NCBI GenBank assembly: GCA_900105225.1
Contig: LT629764.1
Span: forward strand, 1,004,098 to 1,068,097
DNA: 64,000 nt
DNA from: Paenibacillaceae bacterium GAS479
GTDB lineage: Bacteria; Bacillota; Bacilli; Paenibacillales; Paenibacillaceae
Reading direction: 5' to 3'
Positions 47,201 through 53,766 of the stretch are shown piece after piece. How positions within the stretch are numbered: the stretch's first letter is position 1; every line of letters begins with the position of its first letter. Made by a program: the position numbers and the translations under genes. The notes under the pieces are model-generated. The model had not been told where the DNA came from. It saw only the letters and a list, made by a program, of their open reading frames with translations, and made no database searches.

Positions 47201-48447
47201 ACACTTAAACTCGTTGCCGGGAAGAGCCATCTGCCATCGCGATAAACAGCGTATTTCCAGCCATCCGTGCCACCGTATTTGCCTGCATCTATGTTATTTA
47301 TAGAAGCCACTGACTTACCGGATGAGGAATCTGCAGCTCTAAATGGAATATTGGAATTGTTGAGAAGACGCTCCAGCGTCTCCAGAACATAAGTACCATT
47401 CAGATTACCTTCAGTGATCGGCCCATCCGGCCCTTCCACTTGAAACGAGACTTCATAAGTTTGACGGTCTCCGAAATCGTACAGTCGTTTCTTTTCCTTG
47501 TTAAAGGAATCATAAGCGACTAGAGCCTGCAAAGCTTGCTCGGTTGCCAAAGAATTGGAGCCGCCCGTAGGAGTATGAGAGAAAGCACCGTTACCTTTAC
47601 GGAACGTCAGCAGCTTCTGAACCAGATTTCCGCCATCTTTTGTGAACCGGCTTTCTGTAGGATCAATGCCATGGGAAGTTAGCCCAATAATGGCCTGCGA
47701 CACACTCTCGCTAGCATCGGCTCCCCAAGACAGATAACCTCCGCTCGGCGTCTGATTGATCGAGAGCCAATTCACCGCTTTATCAACAGCATTCCCAACA
47801 CTGGCTTGTGCTGAATACGGCGCTAACGCGGTCAACGTCATGCCTGTGAGATCGGGATCGCTTTTACCCGTCCCAAGCGCAAATCCTCCGTCCTCTTTCT
47901 GCCTTAATACAATCGCATCTACCAGCCTATCACGGGTCCACAAAGCACTATCGGGAACCGTATAGTTACCACTGTCCAAAGCGATAAGAGCATATAATAG
48001 CCCATTTATCCCTTGATTCGTCATTTTAGTATTGTTGTAAATGCCTTCAATCAAGTTATAACCTGCAAATTTGCTTGCATCCTGATTCGCAGCTGTCAGA
48101 CCAATAGCGATTCGTTCATAATCCGTTACTAATGGAAATGTCCCATTTCTAGCTACTAGTGTGCCATGCACTCCTGACACATAGCTGGCAGGAAGGGGCT
48201 TATCGGCTTTCGCCAGGCCAACAGCCTGCCAATCGTTGATCCCGCCTAAACCAAGAGTAAATTTCGACGCTCCTTCAATTGCAGCTTGGACCTCTGCCAG
48301 AAGCAGTTCGTTGGAAGCCTCTCGTATATTGGATTCGGGATTTTCTGTATTCCCATAAACTTGTCCTAATGTGGAAAACAGCAACGTGATCGATAGCAAT
48401 AGCGACAGCATGTATCTACCTAAGTTCCTTTTTGCAAATCGTTTCAT
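44218..48447 (-). CDS. Giant SLH surface protein with two transcobalamin-like alpha/alpha domains and two DUF4430 domains
   Basis: The 1409-residue protein starts with a signal peptide (MKRFAKRN..., cut near GQVYG). Domains in order, with rough limits: alpha/alpha-barrel 1 of the prenyltransferase/transcobalamin type (35-330; repeats such as QGINGLLYALIALDSG, RQKEDGGFALG, ATEQALQALVAY); DUF4430-1 (335-440; DGWKYAVYRDGRW); an Ig-like domain (445-545); a Pro-Ser linker; DUF4430-2 (590-690; ESGWMYSVNGLFPEYSAGEY); a beta domain (700-900); three SLH repeats (905-1090); alpha/alpha-barrel 2 (1095-1409; QGINGPIFALIALDSKQYD, ATDQAMYAMVAYN). The alpha-barrel plus DUF4430 pairing mirrors human intrinsic factor. 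ATG 48447 follows AAGAGGG; 35 upstream open codons are in the riboswitch leader. It is the first gene after a cobalamin riboswitch. Confidence 0.88.
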   Translation of the reverse strand: MKRFAKRNLGRYMLSLLLSITLLFSTLGQVYGNTENPESNIREASNELLLAEVQAAIEGASKFTLGLGGINDWQAVGLAKADKPLPASYVSGVHGTLVARNGTFPLVTDYERIAIGLTAANQDASKFAGYNLIEGIYNNTKMTNQGINGLLYALIALDSGNYTVPDSALWTRDRLVDAIVLRQKEDGGFALGTGKSDPDLTGMTLTALAPYSAQASVGNAVDKAVNWLSINQTPSGGYLSWGADASESVSQAIIGLTSHGIDPTESRFTKDGGNLVQKLLTFRKGNGAFSHTPTGGSNSLATEQALQALVAYDSFNKEKKRLYDFGDRQTYEVSFQVEGPDGPITEGNLNGTYVLETLERLLNNSNIPFRAADSSSGKSVASINNIDAGKYGGTDGWKYAVYRDGRWLFPATSLSVYPLSTKDKVVIYYSGDDTQLAHSIGVTPAEPAVGEPFKVWVQKASKSGNGPEGIVVPAAGVQVKIGSVTLDTYAGGEAVFSSGIDAIGNYTIEVSGYIADTAPRLVRATKSFTIKEAPIVTPGEPSPSPSPSVPPGNGGGEPSPSPSPSPSPSPSPSIPPVEVPTGNYATISVTGDSQKGVILGSKQAALQEGDTAFSILERELPGKIRYIGSGNSLYVQEIDGLSEFDRGSESGWMYSVNGLFPEYSAGEYVLQPKDRVAWRYTLNLGADLGQVPGGAAPGPATPPGADPALKQTVVNVPQNVQQDYVLHLSKQQQDTEQITLNIPDGTRKIILEVENAKEGLPKFTANKGNLTLEIDKGTKLKAGDNNVELFSEMNVQDSKLSELVQSGLANNEEMEKVSLAFIMGSADKSFLFDKLLTLKIKGGKGQLAGFIEGDKFSPIKLYESDEQGLQATKGDRDKITYAYVSGGDLVIKTNHFTTFMTYTIRNKNEEGSNTNIDLSQSYTDAGQISAWALDSMKAAVQNEFVQGSGGKLNPKTNITRAEFTRLMVSMLGLKAAVDESSAFKDVPQEAWFAPYVQAAHRAGFITGYQSQFKPYDTISREQMAVMMIRALGVKSATSMSVIKDLNLVSPWAKNAVQASVSLQLMIGQGNEFKPFGSVTREMAAVVVMRAFDYKKSAPDDPAGPNDKGQLAKEIALTAAFLQKTVPNPNVSTLGGEWTVLGLARSGIEIPDSYFAKYYANLEKELKEKSGVLHSNKYTEYSRAILALSSIGKRAENVAGYNLLDKLADFDAIIKQGINGPIFALIALDSKQYDIPSAVEVKTRTTREQLVDFILKRQLEGGGWVLGELQKEADPDVTAMAIQSLAPYYHSNNKVQGAVDKAVIWLSSVQRTDGGFASNKTVNSESASQVIVALTSIGINPQTDSRFIKNGNSPIRALLSFAAPDGGFYHVGGVNKVDAMATDQAMYAMVAYNRLLNGQTRLYDLSDNES
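46731..46778. repeat. Hexanucleotide microsatellite coding a Pro-Ser linker
   Basis: About seven copies of GGTGAT (one GGTGAC) inside the giant SLH gene encode a (PS)n linker before the second DUF4430 domain. A shorter related run lies at 46807-46828. Copy number can change in-frame by slippage. Confidence 0.9.
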
Positions 48448-48560
48448 ATGTACCCTCTTACCCTCTTTCGGATGATATGGATTAGTTTTTTGTGTTTTAT
48501 GACATAGCGCAAACAATAAGACTTCACCGTCATCTGACGGTTTACTTAACATATCCGTAC

Positions 48561-48589
48561 AAAAAAAGCCGCCCTTAAGCAGGGCGGCT
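48561..48589 (-). terminator. Riboswitch expression-platform terminator
   Basis: A perfect 9-bp stem (AGCCGCCCT / AGGGCGGCT, loop of about 5 nt) is followed on the minus strand by TTTTTTT. It stands between the cobalamin aptamer and the start of the giant SLH gene. This is the layout of a transcription-attenuating OFF switch. Confidence 0.9.
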
Positions 48590-48703
48590 TGTAACAGCGT
48601 ATGTATGTTGCAAATGAACAGACGTCAAAGTAAATACACCGAAGTGTACCTACCCTGAATTTCCAATTCTCACCCCCCGAAGAATTAAGAAACAATCGCG
48701 TAA

Positions 48704-48872
48704 AGGCAGGTCTCCTGGCTCATGAATCATCGCTTCTCTACCCTTCCCAGTACAAAAATTAACCAGTGGTTTATGTAGAGTCGCTCCTCAATTACAGTGG
48801 CGGGACCGCGTCGGATTTCAACCGAACTTCCCTTTTAAGCAGAATTTGTATCCTAACAAATCTGCACCTTGA
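48704..48872 (-). ncRNA. Cobalamin (AdoCbl-type) riboswitch
   Basis: On the minus strand the aptamer core reads GGTTGAAATCCGACGCGGTC, followed by CCCGCCACTGT, and later the B12 box GCCAGGAGACCTGCC (48705-48719). The 5' part with AAGGTGCAG and a hairpin ATTTGT...ACAAAT lies near 48840-48872. These conserved blocks in this order are diagnostic of the cobalamin riboswitch class. With the terminator at 48561-48589, binding of B12 should stop transcription of the uptake operon. The region 48590-48703 contains further hairpins (e.g. TACACTTCGGTGTA) that may take part in the switch. Confidence 0.95.
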
Positions 48873-48900
48873 CGAGTTTGTATATGAAATTGTCCTGTAC

Positions 48901-48929
48901 ATCATAACGGCTTTTCTATGGGATGTCTA
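48901..48929 (-). promoter_or_regulatory. Sigma-A promoter of the B12 uptake operon
   Basis: On the minus strand: -35 TAGACA (48924-48929), 17-bp spacer, -10 TATGAT (48901-48906). It is correctly placed about 25 bp ahead of the riboswitch aptamer. Confidence 0.7.
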
Positions 48930-49063
48930 TGGAAATTGCCCTAGCGTTCCGGGTAAAGACTATGATGCCAGAACCCAGGTTTTTACTTAAATAATGATTT
49001 ATTTTCCTGCACATTCCGAAAACAAATAGTAGGCCCTCTTCGTTGTAAGAGGACCCCAGTAAA

Positions 49064-49525
49064 TTAATTCGTCACGACAGTTTGTTTACGATCTCCAACA
49101 TAGATTAACCTCAGCGCTGCTAACATTAATACAATTGCCACCCCTCTTTTCCAATCAAAGGAAATACTAACACCACCAAAGAAACCAAAGTGATCAATTA
49201 CGATCCCGGCTCCAAGTTGTCCAATCACTGTAGCAATATTGGTAGCGATTACCCCAATTTTAGGAACGGCCAGAATAGTTAGGAACAAATATCCCACACC
49301 AAACCAAACCGCACTTAATTGCCACTTTGGAGCATCCAGAATGGCTGCAACGTCTCCTTTTCCAAAAAACAGTACAGCAACCACTAAGAACATTGCACCC
49401 GTAATGAAAGTCAGGAATGTGGTTTCAAACGTCCCGGCCACTTTACTAAAGCTGCCATTAATAGAAGACTGTGCGCTTAATAAAATCCCGCCAACAACCG
49501 CAGATATCAATAATATAATACTCAT
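49064..49525 (-). CDS. YdcZ/DUF606 family small DMT transporter, subunit 2
   Basis: The 153-residue protein has five hydrophobic segments, the half-size DMT layout of the DUF606/YdcZ family. Typical motifs are GGILLSAQSSINGSFSKVAGT at the start and VIGQLGAGIVIDHFGFFGG near residue 95. It lies 15 bp downstream of a homologue of the same size, so the two probably pair as a heterodimer. GAGGGATAATTA precedes the ATG. Substrate unknown. A weak hairpin (GGTCCTCTT/AAGAGGGCC) follows at about 49032-49057 and may be the terminator. Confidence 0.85.
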   Translation of the reverse strand: MSIILLISAVVGGILLSAQSSINGSFSKVAGTFETTFLTFITGAMFLVVAVLFFGKGDVAAILDAPKWQLSAVWFGVGYLFLTILAVPKIGVIATNIATVIGQLGAGIVIDHFGFFGGVSISFDWKRGVAIVLMLAALRLIYVGDRKQTVVTN

Positions 49526-49540
49526 TAATTATCCCTCACT

Positions 49541-49969
49541 TTAAAATACAAATATTAATGCGACTGACATCAAAACCACTGCCATTATTTTTTCTTTTGT
49601 AACTTTTGTCTTTGCACTTCCAAGCCAGCCTTTATGCTCTATTATCATACTCATGGCCATTTGGCCCACGATGACGCTAATCATTGTGAGACCTACTCCC
49701 AAGAGAGGTATACCAAAGATCAAGATTGTTAAATAAATAACTCCTAAAATTCCGCCACTAAGTTCCCATTTTGGAGCTTTCCAAGTATACGATAGCGAAC
49801 CTTTTCCAAAAAACAGGAGGATAATTCCGATAATTATTGTTCCAACGGCAAAATTGTAAAAGCTGCTTTCCAATTTCCCTATTGAATGGCCTAATACCCC
49901 ATAAATAGCTCCCTCAATACTTAGAGATACTCCAGCCAACAGTGCGACTACATAAATCCAGAGTTTCAT
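49541..49969 (-). CDS. YdcZ/DUF606 family small DMT transporter, subunit 1
   Basis: The 142-residue membrane protein is homologous to the next gene: GVSLSIEGAIYGVLGHSIGKLE at the start and VIVGQMAMSMIIEHKGWLG near residue 105. Paired half-size transporters of this type are common in Bacillota. The ATG at 49969 is preferred over one four codons upstream that overlaps AAGG. It follows the ArsR regulator by 57 bp, and a copy of the operator-like motif sits in that gap. Confidence 0.82.
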   Translation of the reverse strand: MKLWIYVVALLAGVSLSIEGAIYGVLGHSIGKLESSFYNFAVGTIIIGIILLFFGKGSLSYTWKAPKWELSGGILGVIYLTILIFGIPLLGVGLTMISVIVGQMAMSMIIEHKGWLGSAKTKVTKEKIMAVVLMSVALIFVF

Positions 49970-49987
49970 CAATAAACACATCCTTAA

Positions 49988-50003
49988 ATCGAGAATTGTA
50001 GAT
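49988..50003. promoter_or_regulatory. Second copy of the ArsR operator-like motif
   Basis: ATCGAGAATTGTAGAT matches the promoter-embedded site at 50360-50375 (read on the minus strand) at 15 of 16 positions, in the opposite orientation. It lies between arsR and the first transporter gene, just ahead of that gene. Confidence 0.6.
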
Positions 50004-50026
50004 ATGAAAATTTAAAAAAAGAGACA

Positions 50027-50347
50027 TTACAGCTCTTTTTTTATTAGATCAGTTATTTCGGCGATTTTTTTCTCATTTCTCCGATAGTAAGTCCACTTGC
50101 CATGGCGTTCTGACTCAAGCAATCCAATACGCTGCAGCATGGAAAGATAATTTGAAGTTGTAGATTGGGACAAGCCAGCTCGTTCTTGAATATCTCCTAC
50201 ACAAACTCCTCCCTTTTTACTTATATTATGAGAAAGATGGGCTGTTGGTTTATCAAAAAAAGTCAAAGGATCTTTCAACCACTTCAGCATCTCTAACCTG
50301 GTCTCATTACCGAGAACTTTAAAAACTTCTACAAGGTTATTTTCCAT
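50027..50347 (-). CDS. ArsR family winged-helix regulator
   Basis: The 106-residue protein has the ArsR/SmtB helix-turn-helix layout: VFKVLGNETRLEMLKWL, CVGDIQERAGLSQSTTSNYLSMLQRIGLLES and a wing ERHGKWTYYRR. It contains one Cys ahead of the HTH (GGVCVGD), not the ELCVCDL pair used for arsenic or cadmium, so the signal is unclear. It heads an operon with two YdcZ-type transporters. The ATG is only seven bases after the -10 box of the best promoter, so the message would be leaderless unless a promoter further upstream is used. Confidence 0.87.
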   Translation of the reverse strand: MENNLVEVFKVLGNETRLEMLKWLKDPLTFFDKPTAHLSHNISKKGGVCVGDIQERAGLSQSTTSNYLSMLQRIGLLESERHGKWTYYRRNEKKIAEITDLIKKEL

Positions 50348-50353
50348 GAACGA

Positions 50354-50382
50354 AGTATAATCTATAATTCTCGATATGTAAA
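50354..50382 (-). promoter_or_regulatory. Promoter of the arsR-ydcZ operon with an operator in the spacer
   Basis: On the minus strand: -35 TTTACA (50377-50382), 17-bp spacer, -10 TATACT (50354-50359). The spacer is almost entirely the imperfect dyad ATCGAGAATTATAGAT (50360-50375). Binding of the ArsR protein here would block RNA polymerase. Confidence 0.7.
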
Positions 50383-50419
50383 TATTTTGTGCTGGAATCA
50401 GCTTAATCCATAGTGGAAA

Positions 50420-50459
50420 AATAAAAACCGGAACTCTTAAGTTGCAAGAAGTCCCGGTC
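50420..50459 (-). terminator. Terminator after the FusB-like gene
   Basis: ACCGG/CCGGT plus ACT/AGT form an interrupted stem, followed on the minus strand by TTTTTATTTTT. Confidence 0.7.
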
Positions 50460-50472
50460 TTGTAAATGGTGT

Positions 50473-51126
50473 TTAGCCTATAATGGATTCAATAAATTTT
50501 TCTAACAACGAAGGATCTGTGATGTTCTTATTACATTCCTGACCATTTATACACAAATAGTTACCGATCGCTTTATAGTAATCAGGCGAAGAATTAGCTG
50601 GCCTTTTTTTGGAGATAGCCGTAAACAGGGCAAGTTCTTCATGCCTATTGCATAAAAAGCAATAGCCCTTTTTATTGGTTGGCGTATACCTGCCCTCTAT
50701 ACCAATAAATTGTCCGTTCAAATGATACACAATGAACAGCTTATTCGTAGATATATCGATCCAGCTAATATAAGTTACATACCGGTAGTCGATCGCCCCT
50801 AAATCAGGCAGCTTCAACTTTTTATTTTTGGGAAAAAGCTTCTGAATTTGCTTAGCTTTAATTGGCGGAAATTCAACTAAATAAGGCTCTAATTCCTTCA
50901 GATGCTTTTGAAAATCGTCTGGTGTTTGTAAGTTGAAAATCGCTTCCATCATTTTTTTCTGGAAGTCCGTTGCGCTCGGAAACAATTCGGAAATTTTGAG
51001 TTCCGCACTGTATCTCACCGACTCCACTATTTTTGAATCGGCATTTGCCCTGAGAGCTTGCTCCAACACACCAGCTTGTTTCTTAATAAAATTGTATTGA
51101 TGATTAACGATAAATGGTTCACGCAT
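50473..51126 (-). CDS. FusB/FusC-family EF-G-binding protein
   Basis: The 217-residue protein has an N-terminal helical EF-G-binding domain (about 1-85; FIVNHQYNFIKKQAGVLEQAL) and a C-terminal zinc-binding domain. The latter has the expected Cys knuckles CFLCNRHE (near 153) and CINGQEC (near 193). FusB proteins rescue ribosomes stalled with EF-G and fusidic acid. Chromosomal homologues in Bacilli are common, and the resistance level cannot be told from sequence. ITNKLFIVY-type strands between the domains fit the family. It is a single gene with its own terminator. Confidence 0.88.
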   Translation of the reverse strand: MREPFIVNHQYNFIKKQAGVLEQALRANADSKIVESVRYSAELKISELFPSATDFQKKMMEAIFNLQTPDDFQKHLKELEPYLVEFPPIKAKQIQKLFPKNKKLKLPDLGAIDYRYVTYISWIDISTNKLFIVYHLNGQFIGIEGRYTPTNKKGYCFLCNRHEELALFTAISKKRPANSSPDYYKAIGNYLCINGQECNKNITDPSLLEKFIESIIG

Positions 51127-51342
51127 TAGGTACAGCCCCTTATTTATTAATAGTGGAACAAAATAAGGTGCAAAGCCAAATCGTGAAACCGATCTATGCT
51201 CATTTAGGCGATGTTATTGTTGCTCATTTTCGCCCATGCAAAGTATCGCCTTCAAAACAGGCTTTGCATGAGACCGGCCAATCCGGCAATCTTTTATTGC
51301 CATATTCATCAGCGCTCCTTTACACTTGAGATAATGAATATT

Positions 51343-51376
51343 ATAAGCAAACCATTCTGCTGTTTCAACAGAATGG
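51343..51376 (-). terminator. Terminator after the secreted C-terminally anchored protein gene
   Basis: An 8-bp perfect stem CCATTCTG / CAGAATGG is followed on the minus strand by TTTGCTTATAAT. The rest of the interval 51127-51342 shows only an inverted repeat around CATGCAAAG/CTTTGCATG and no gene I can support. Confidence 0.6.
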
Positions 51377-51391
51377 CGATTCTAAAACATT

Positions 51392-51946
51392 TCATCTTGA
51401 TGGAGTTTTTCTTCGTGCGCGGAGATAGGCATAAGCCAGTATCCCTAGACCCAAAGCCGTAATAGCGGATATGATCCAGATTGAAGCTGGAGAGATTTTT
51501 GAACCATTTTCATCAGGAATGCTCAGCAGCGGAATCTCTTTCCCTTGTAAAAATGCAAGCTCCTCTTTTGCCTCGCCAACGAGCTTACTCGGGGAACACA
51601 AAGAATTTTCCCATTTCCCGTTCTTTTTGGTTAGAAAGAATAAGTACTGCTCCCCAACCTTGCTGGGACCATTTAAATTCCCCCAAGTTCGATCCTCGCC
51701 CATTGAAACTTTATTCACACTAACACCCTTATAGCTTGTTGTTACCGTTGATTTGACAATATTGTGATCTCCGTCCGGGAAAACCTTGTCCACCTTCCCG
51801 ACAATAACGCCATCGTATTTCGCATACGCTTCTTCCACGGACAGCAACTGTGCACAAGACAATGCTTGCGCCTGCGGAGAATAGAACAGGGCAAGCAGCA
51901 GAATAACGGCCATAAGCGAAATGATTTGTTTCAAAATTTGTTTCAA
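51392..51946 (-). CDS. Exported, C-terminally membrane-anchored protein of unknown function (possible TIMP/netrin-like fold)
   Basis: The 184-residue protein has a signal peptide ending in a cut before SCAQLLSVEEAYAKYDGVIVGKV. After cleavage an almost N-terminal Cys followed by a beta-strand pattern recalls the TIMP/netrin-like OB fold. A second Cys lies in ENSLCSPSKLV. The C-terminus has a transmembrane helix (SIWIISAITALGLGILAYAYL) and a basic tail, so the domain is held outside the membrane. The start is a TTG at 51946 with GGGGGAG five bases ahead; an ATG at 52027 has no good site. The fold is a guess; the topology is clear. Confidence 0.68.
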   Translation of the reverse strand: MKQILKQIISLMAVILLLALFYSPQAQALSCAQLLSVEEAYAKYDGVIVGKVDKVFPDGDHNIVKSTVTTSYKGVSVNKVSMGEDRTWGNLNGPSKVGEQYLFFLTKKNGKWENSLCSPSKLVGEAKEELAFLQGKEIPLLSIPDENGSKISPASIWIISAITALGLGILAYAYLRARRKTPSR

Positions 51947-52027
51947 AACATCTCCCCCTCTTTGAGTTAAAGGGACGGAATAAAACGGGTTAAAGTTGCA
52001 AATGCCTACTTTCCCTGATCTCCGCAT

Positions 52028-52077
52028 AAAAAAAAGACCGGGAAAGATAGAGTAAAAACAGCTCCCTCCTCAGTCTT
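52028..52077 (-). terminator. Terminator after the rRNA methyltransferase gene
   Basis: AAGAC...GGGA pairs with TTCCC...GTCTT in an interrupted stem followed on the minus strand by TTTTTTTT. Confidence 0.6.
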
Positions 52078-52152
52078 CAGTCTTTATTCTTGCTTAGACG
52101 TAATAATTATTCCTGGACACTTATGTAGGGCCATGAACAGAAATTATCGCTT

Positions 52153-52953
52153 TTAAAATTCCCGCTGCCTAAGCGCCTCATACAGCACAACCGTGCCCGC
52201 CATCGCCACATTGAGCGACTCGGTTCGGCCTTTCATGGGAATAATAACGCCATAGTCCAGTTGCTCCAGCGATGCTTGGGATAGGCCGTCAGCTTCATTG
52301 CCGAGCAGCAGCCAGAGCGGCCCGGTGAAATCACACTCATAACAGCTGCGAGCCGCTTGCAGGCTAGTGCCGGCAATTGTCATGCCTTTGGAACGCGCCT
52401 CCGGCAAAAGCTCGGTCAAATCTCCCTCCAGCACGGGAAGATGGAACAGCGATCCCATCGTTGAACGAACGGTTTTGGGATTGTACAAATCCACACATCC
52501 CTTGCCAAGCACAACAGCATCCGCTCCGGCCGCATCAGCACTGCGGATGATCGTTCCAGCATTGCCCGGATCACGCACGCCGTCCAGCACAACGACGAGC
52601 CCTCGCTCACGGAACAACGCCGCATGGTCGGCGACGGGTTTGTCCACGATGCCGAAAACCGGCGGCGGCGAGTCTGTTCCGGTACATTTGGAAATGACCG
52701 ATCGAGCTGCCGCAACGAGCTCAACCGTTGCTCCATGTAAGCGCAGCGGCTCCTCTAGCTCAGGGGGCAAACCGCGATCAGCATCATAAACAATCGTACG
52801 CACCGCTGCACCGCATATTAGCGCTTCGATGAGCATATGCGTGCCTTCGGCCAAAAATTGTCCCTGCCGGTTCCGATGTTTCGTCTCCAGAAGGGCAGCC
52901 CAAGCCTTCACTCGCGGATTGCTCGCAGAGGTTAGCACAAGCTCTGCAGTCAT
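52153..52953 (-). CDS. TrmH/SpoU-family RNA 2'-O-methyltransferase
   Basis: The 266-residue SPOUT enzyme has an N-terminal substrate-binding domain (LTSASNPRVKAWAALLETKHRNRQGQFLAEG, quoted in part) and the C-terminal knot. The three SpoU motifs are there: LDGVRDPGNAGTIIRSADAAGADAV, LWLLLGNEADGLS and IPMKGRTESLNVAMAGTVVLYEALRQ (positions about 115, 210 and 235). It transfers a methyl group from SAM to ribose of rRNA or tRNA; the target is unknown. It overlaps the ktrA-like gene by four bases. Confidence 0.92.
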   Translation of the reverse strand: MTAELVLTSASNPRVKAWAALLETKHRNRQGQFLAEGTHMLIEALICGAAVRTIVYDADRGLPPELEEPLRLHGATVELVAAARSVISKCTGTDSPPPVFGIVDKPVADHAALFRERGLVVVLDGVRDPGNAGTIIRSADAAGADAVVLGKGCVDLYNPKTVRSTMGSLFHLPVLEGDLTELLPEARSKGMTIAGTSLQAARSCYECDFTGPLWLLLGNEADGLSQASLEQLDYGVIIPMKGRTESLNVAMAGTVVLYEALRQREF

Positions 52954-53633
52954 CGGCTTTTCACTTCCCGTTCTACCGCATAAGCTACCTCAAGGCGCAG
53001 AATATCCTTGTTGGAGCCCACGATGACGAGCACATCTTCCCGACCAATAACATGATCCGGACTCGGTGTAATGTCCATCTTACCGTTGTTTTTGATGCCA
53101 AGTACATTGCATTGATGACGCGCCCGAAGATCCAACTGCTTCAGCGTACGGCCGATCATAGCATCTGGAGCTTCAATCTCGATGATGCCATGCTCAGGCG
53201 TAAGCTCGATGAAGTCGAGCACGCTCGGCGAAATGAGATGATGAGCTACGCGTAAGCCCATATCCCGCTCTGGATAAACGACGCGGTCAGCTCCGATTTT
53301 GCTCAGCACTTTGCCGTGCAGTTCGTTCTGCGCTTTGACAATCAGGTAGGGTACGCCAAGATCCTTCAAGATGAGCGTTGTCAAAATACTCGCCTGAATG
53401 TCCTCGCCAATGGCGACAACGACAACGTCGAAGTTGCGTACGCCGATCGCGCGCAGCGCCTCCTCGTCGGTCGTATCGGCCGATACCGCATGCGTGACGG
53501 TCGACGCGATTTCCTGGATGCGGTCCTCGTCGCTATCTATAGCCAGTACTTCAAAGCCCATTTCAGACAGCGATTGGGCGACGCTTGAGCCAAACCGGCC
53601 CATGCCGACGACGGCAAATTGCTTTTTACGCAT
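52950..53633 (-). CDS. KtrA/TrkA-type potassium channel regulatory subunit (RCK domains)
   Basis: The 227-residue cytosolic protein has an RCK_N Rossmann domain (FAVVGMGRFGSSVAQSLSEMGFEVLAID with GxGxxG, described in part) and an RCK_C domain (about 140-222). It forms an octameric ring that gates the KtrB-type K+ channel in response to ATP/ADP. The channel subunit is not in the window, so it may be of the KtrC type. The ATG at 53633 has GGCGGAG eight bases ahead. A TGG-TATAAT extended -10 lies at 53673-53678 on the minus strand. Confidence 0.9.
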   Translation of the reverse strand: MRKKQFAVVGMGRFGSSVAQSLSEMGFEVLAIDSDEDRIQEIASTVTHAVSADTTDEEALRAIGVRNFDVVVVAIGEDIQASILTTLILKDLGVPYLIVKAQNELHGKVLSKIGADRVVYPERDMGLRVAHHLISPSVLDFIELTPEHGIIEIEAPDAMIGRTLKQLDLRARHQCNVLGIKNNGKMDITPSPDHVIGREDVLVIVGSNKDILRLEVAYAVEREVKSR

Positions 53634-53701
53634 GCTGAACACTCCGCCTTTCCTATCCCGCTAATGGCTTTTATTATACCATATTGACACGGTGCTTACC
53701 C

Positions 53702-53731
53702 GAATGCTCCATGTGCCAAAAGGGCATTATA
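53702..53731 (+). promoter_or_regulatory. Sigma-G type promoter of sspI
   Basis: GAATG (53702-53706), an 18-bp spacer and CATTATA (53725-53731) fit the sigma-G consensus of forespore promoters. It stands about 35 bp before the sspI start. Confidence 0.6.
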
Positions 53732-53766
53732 ATCGAGAATTGAATACAGGGGGAGTGACAGAACTG

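Noticed and set aside
48525-48542. Perfect palindrome ACCGTCATCTGACGGT just upstream of the giant SLH gene
   Set aside because: Considered as an operator, but it lies after the riboswitch terminator and ahead of the start codon; it may be an mRNA hairpin, and no regulator links to it.
51127-51342. Possible degraded gene in the gap between the FusB-like gene and the anchored protein gene
   Set aside because: Short plus-strand frames without ribosome sites or similarity; only hairpins seen.
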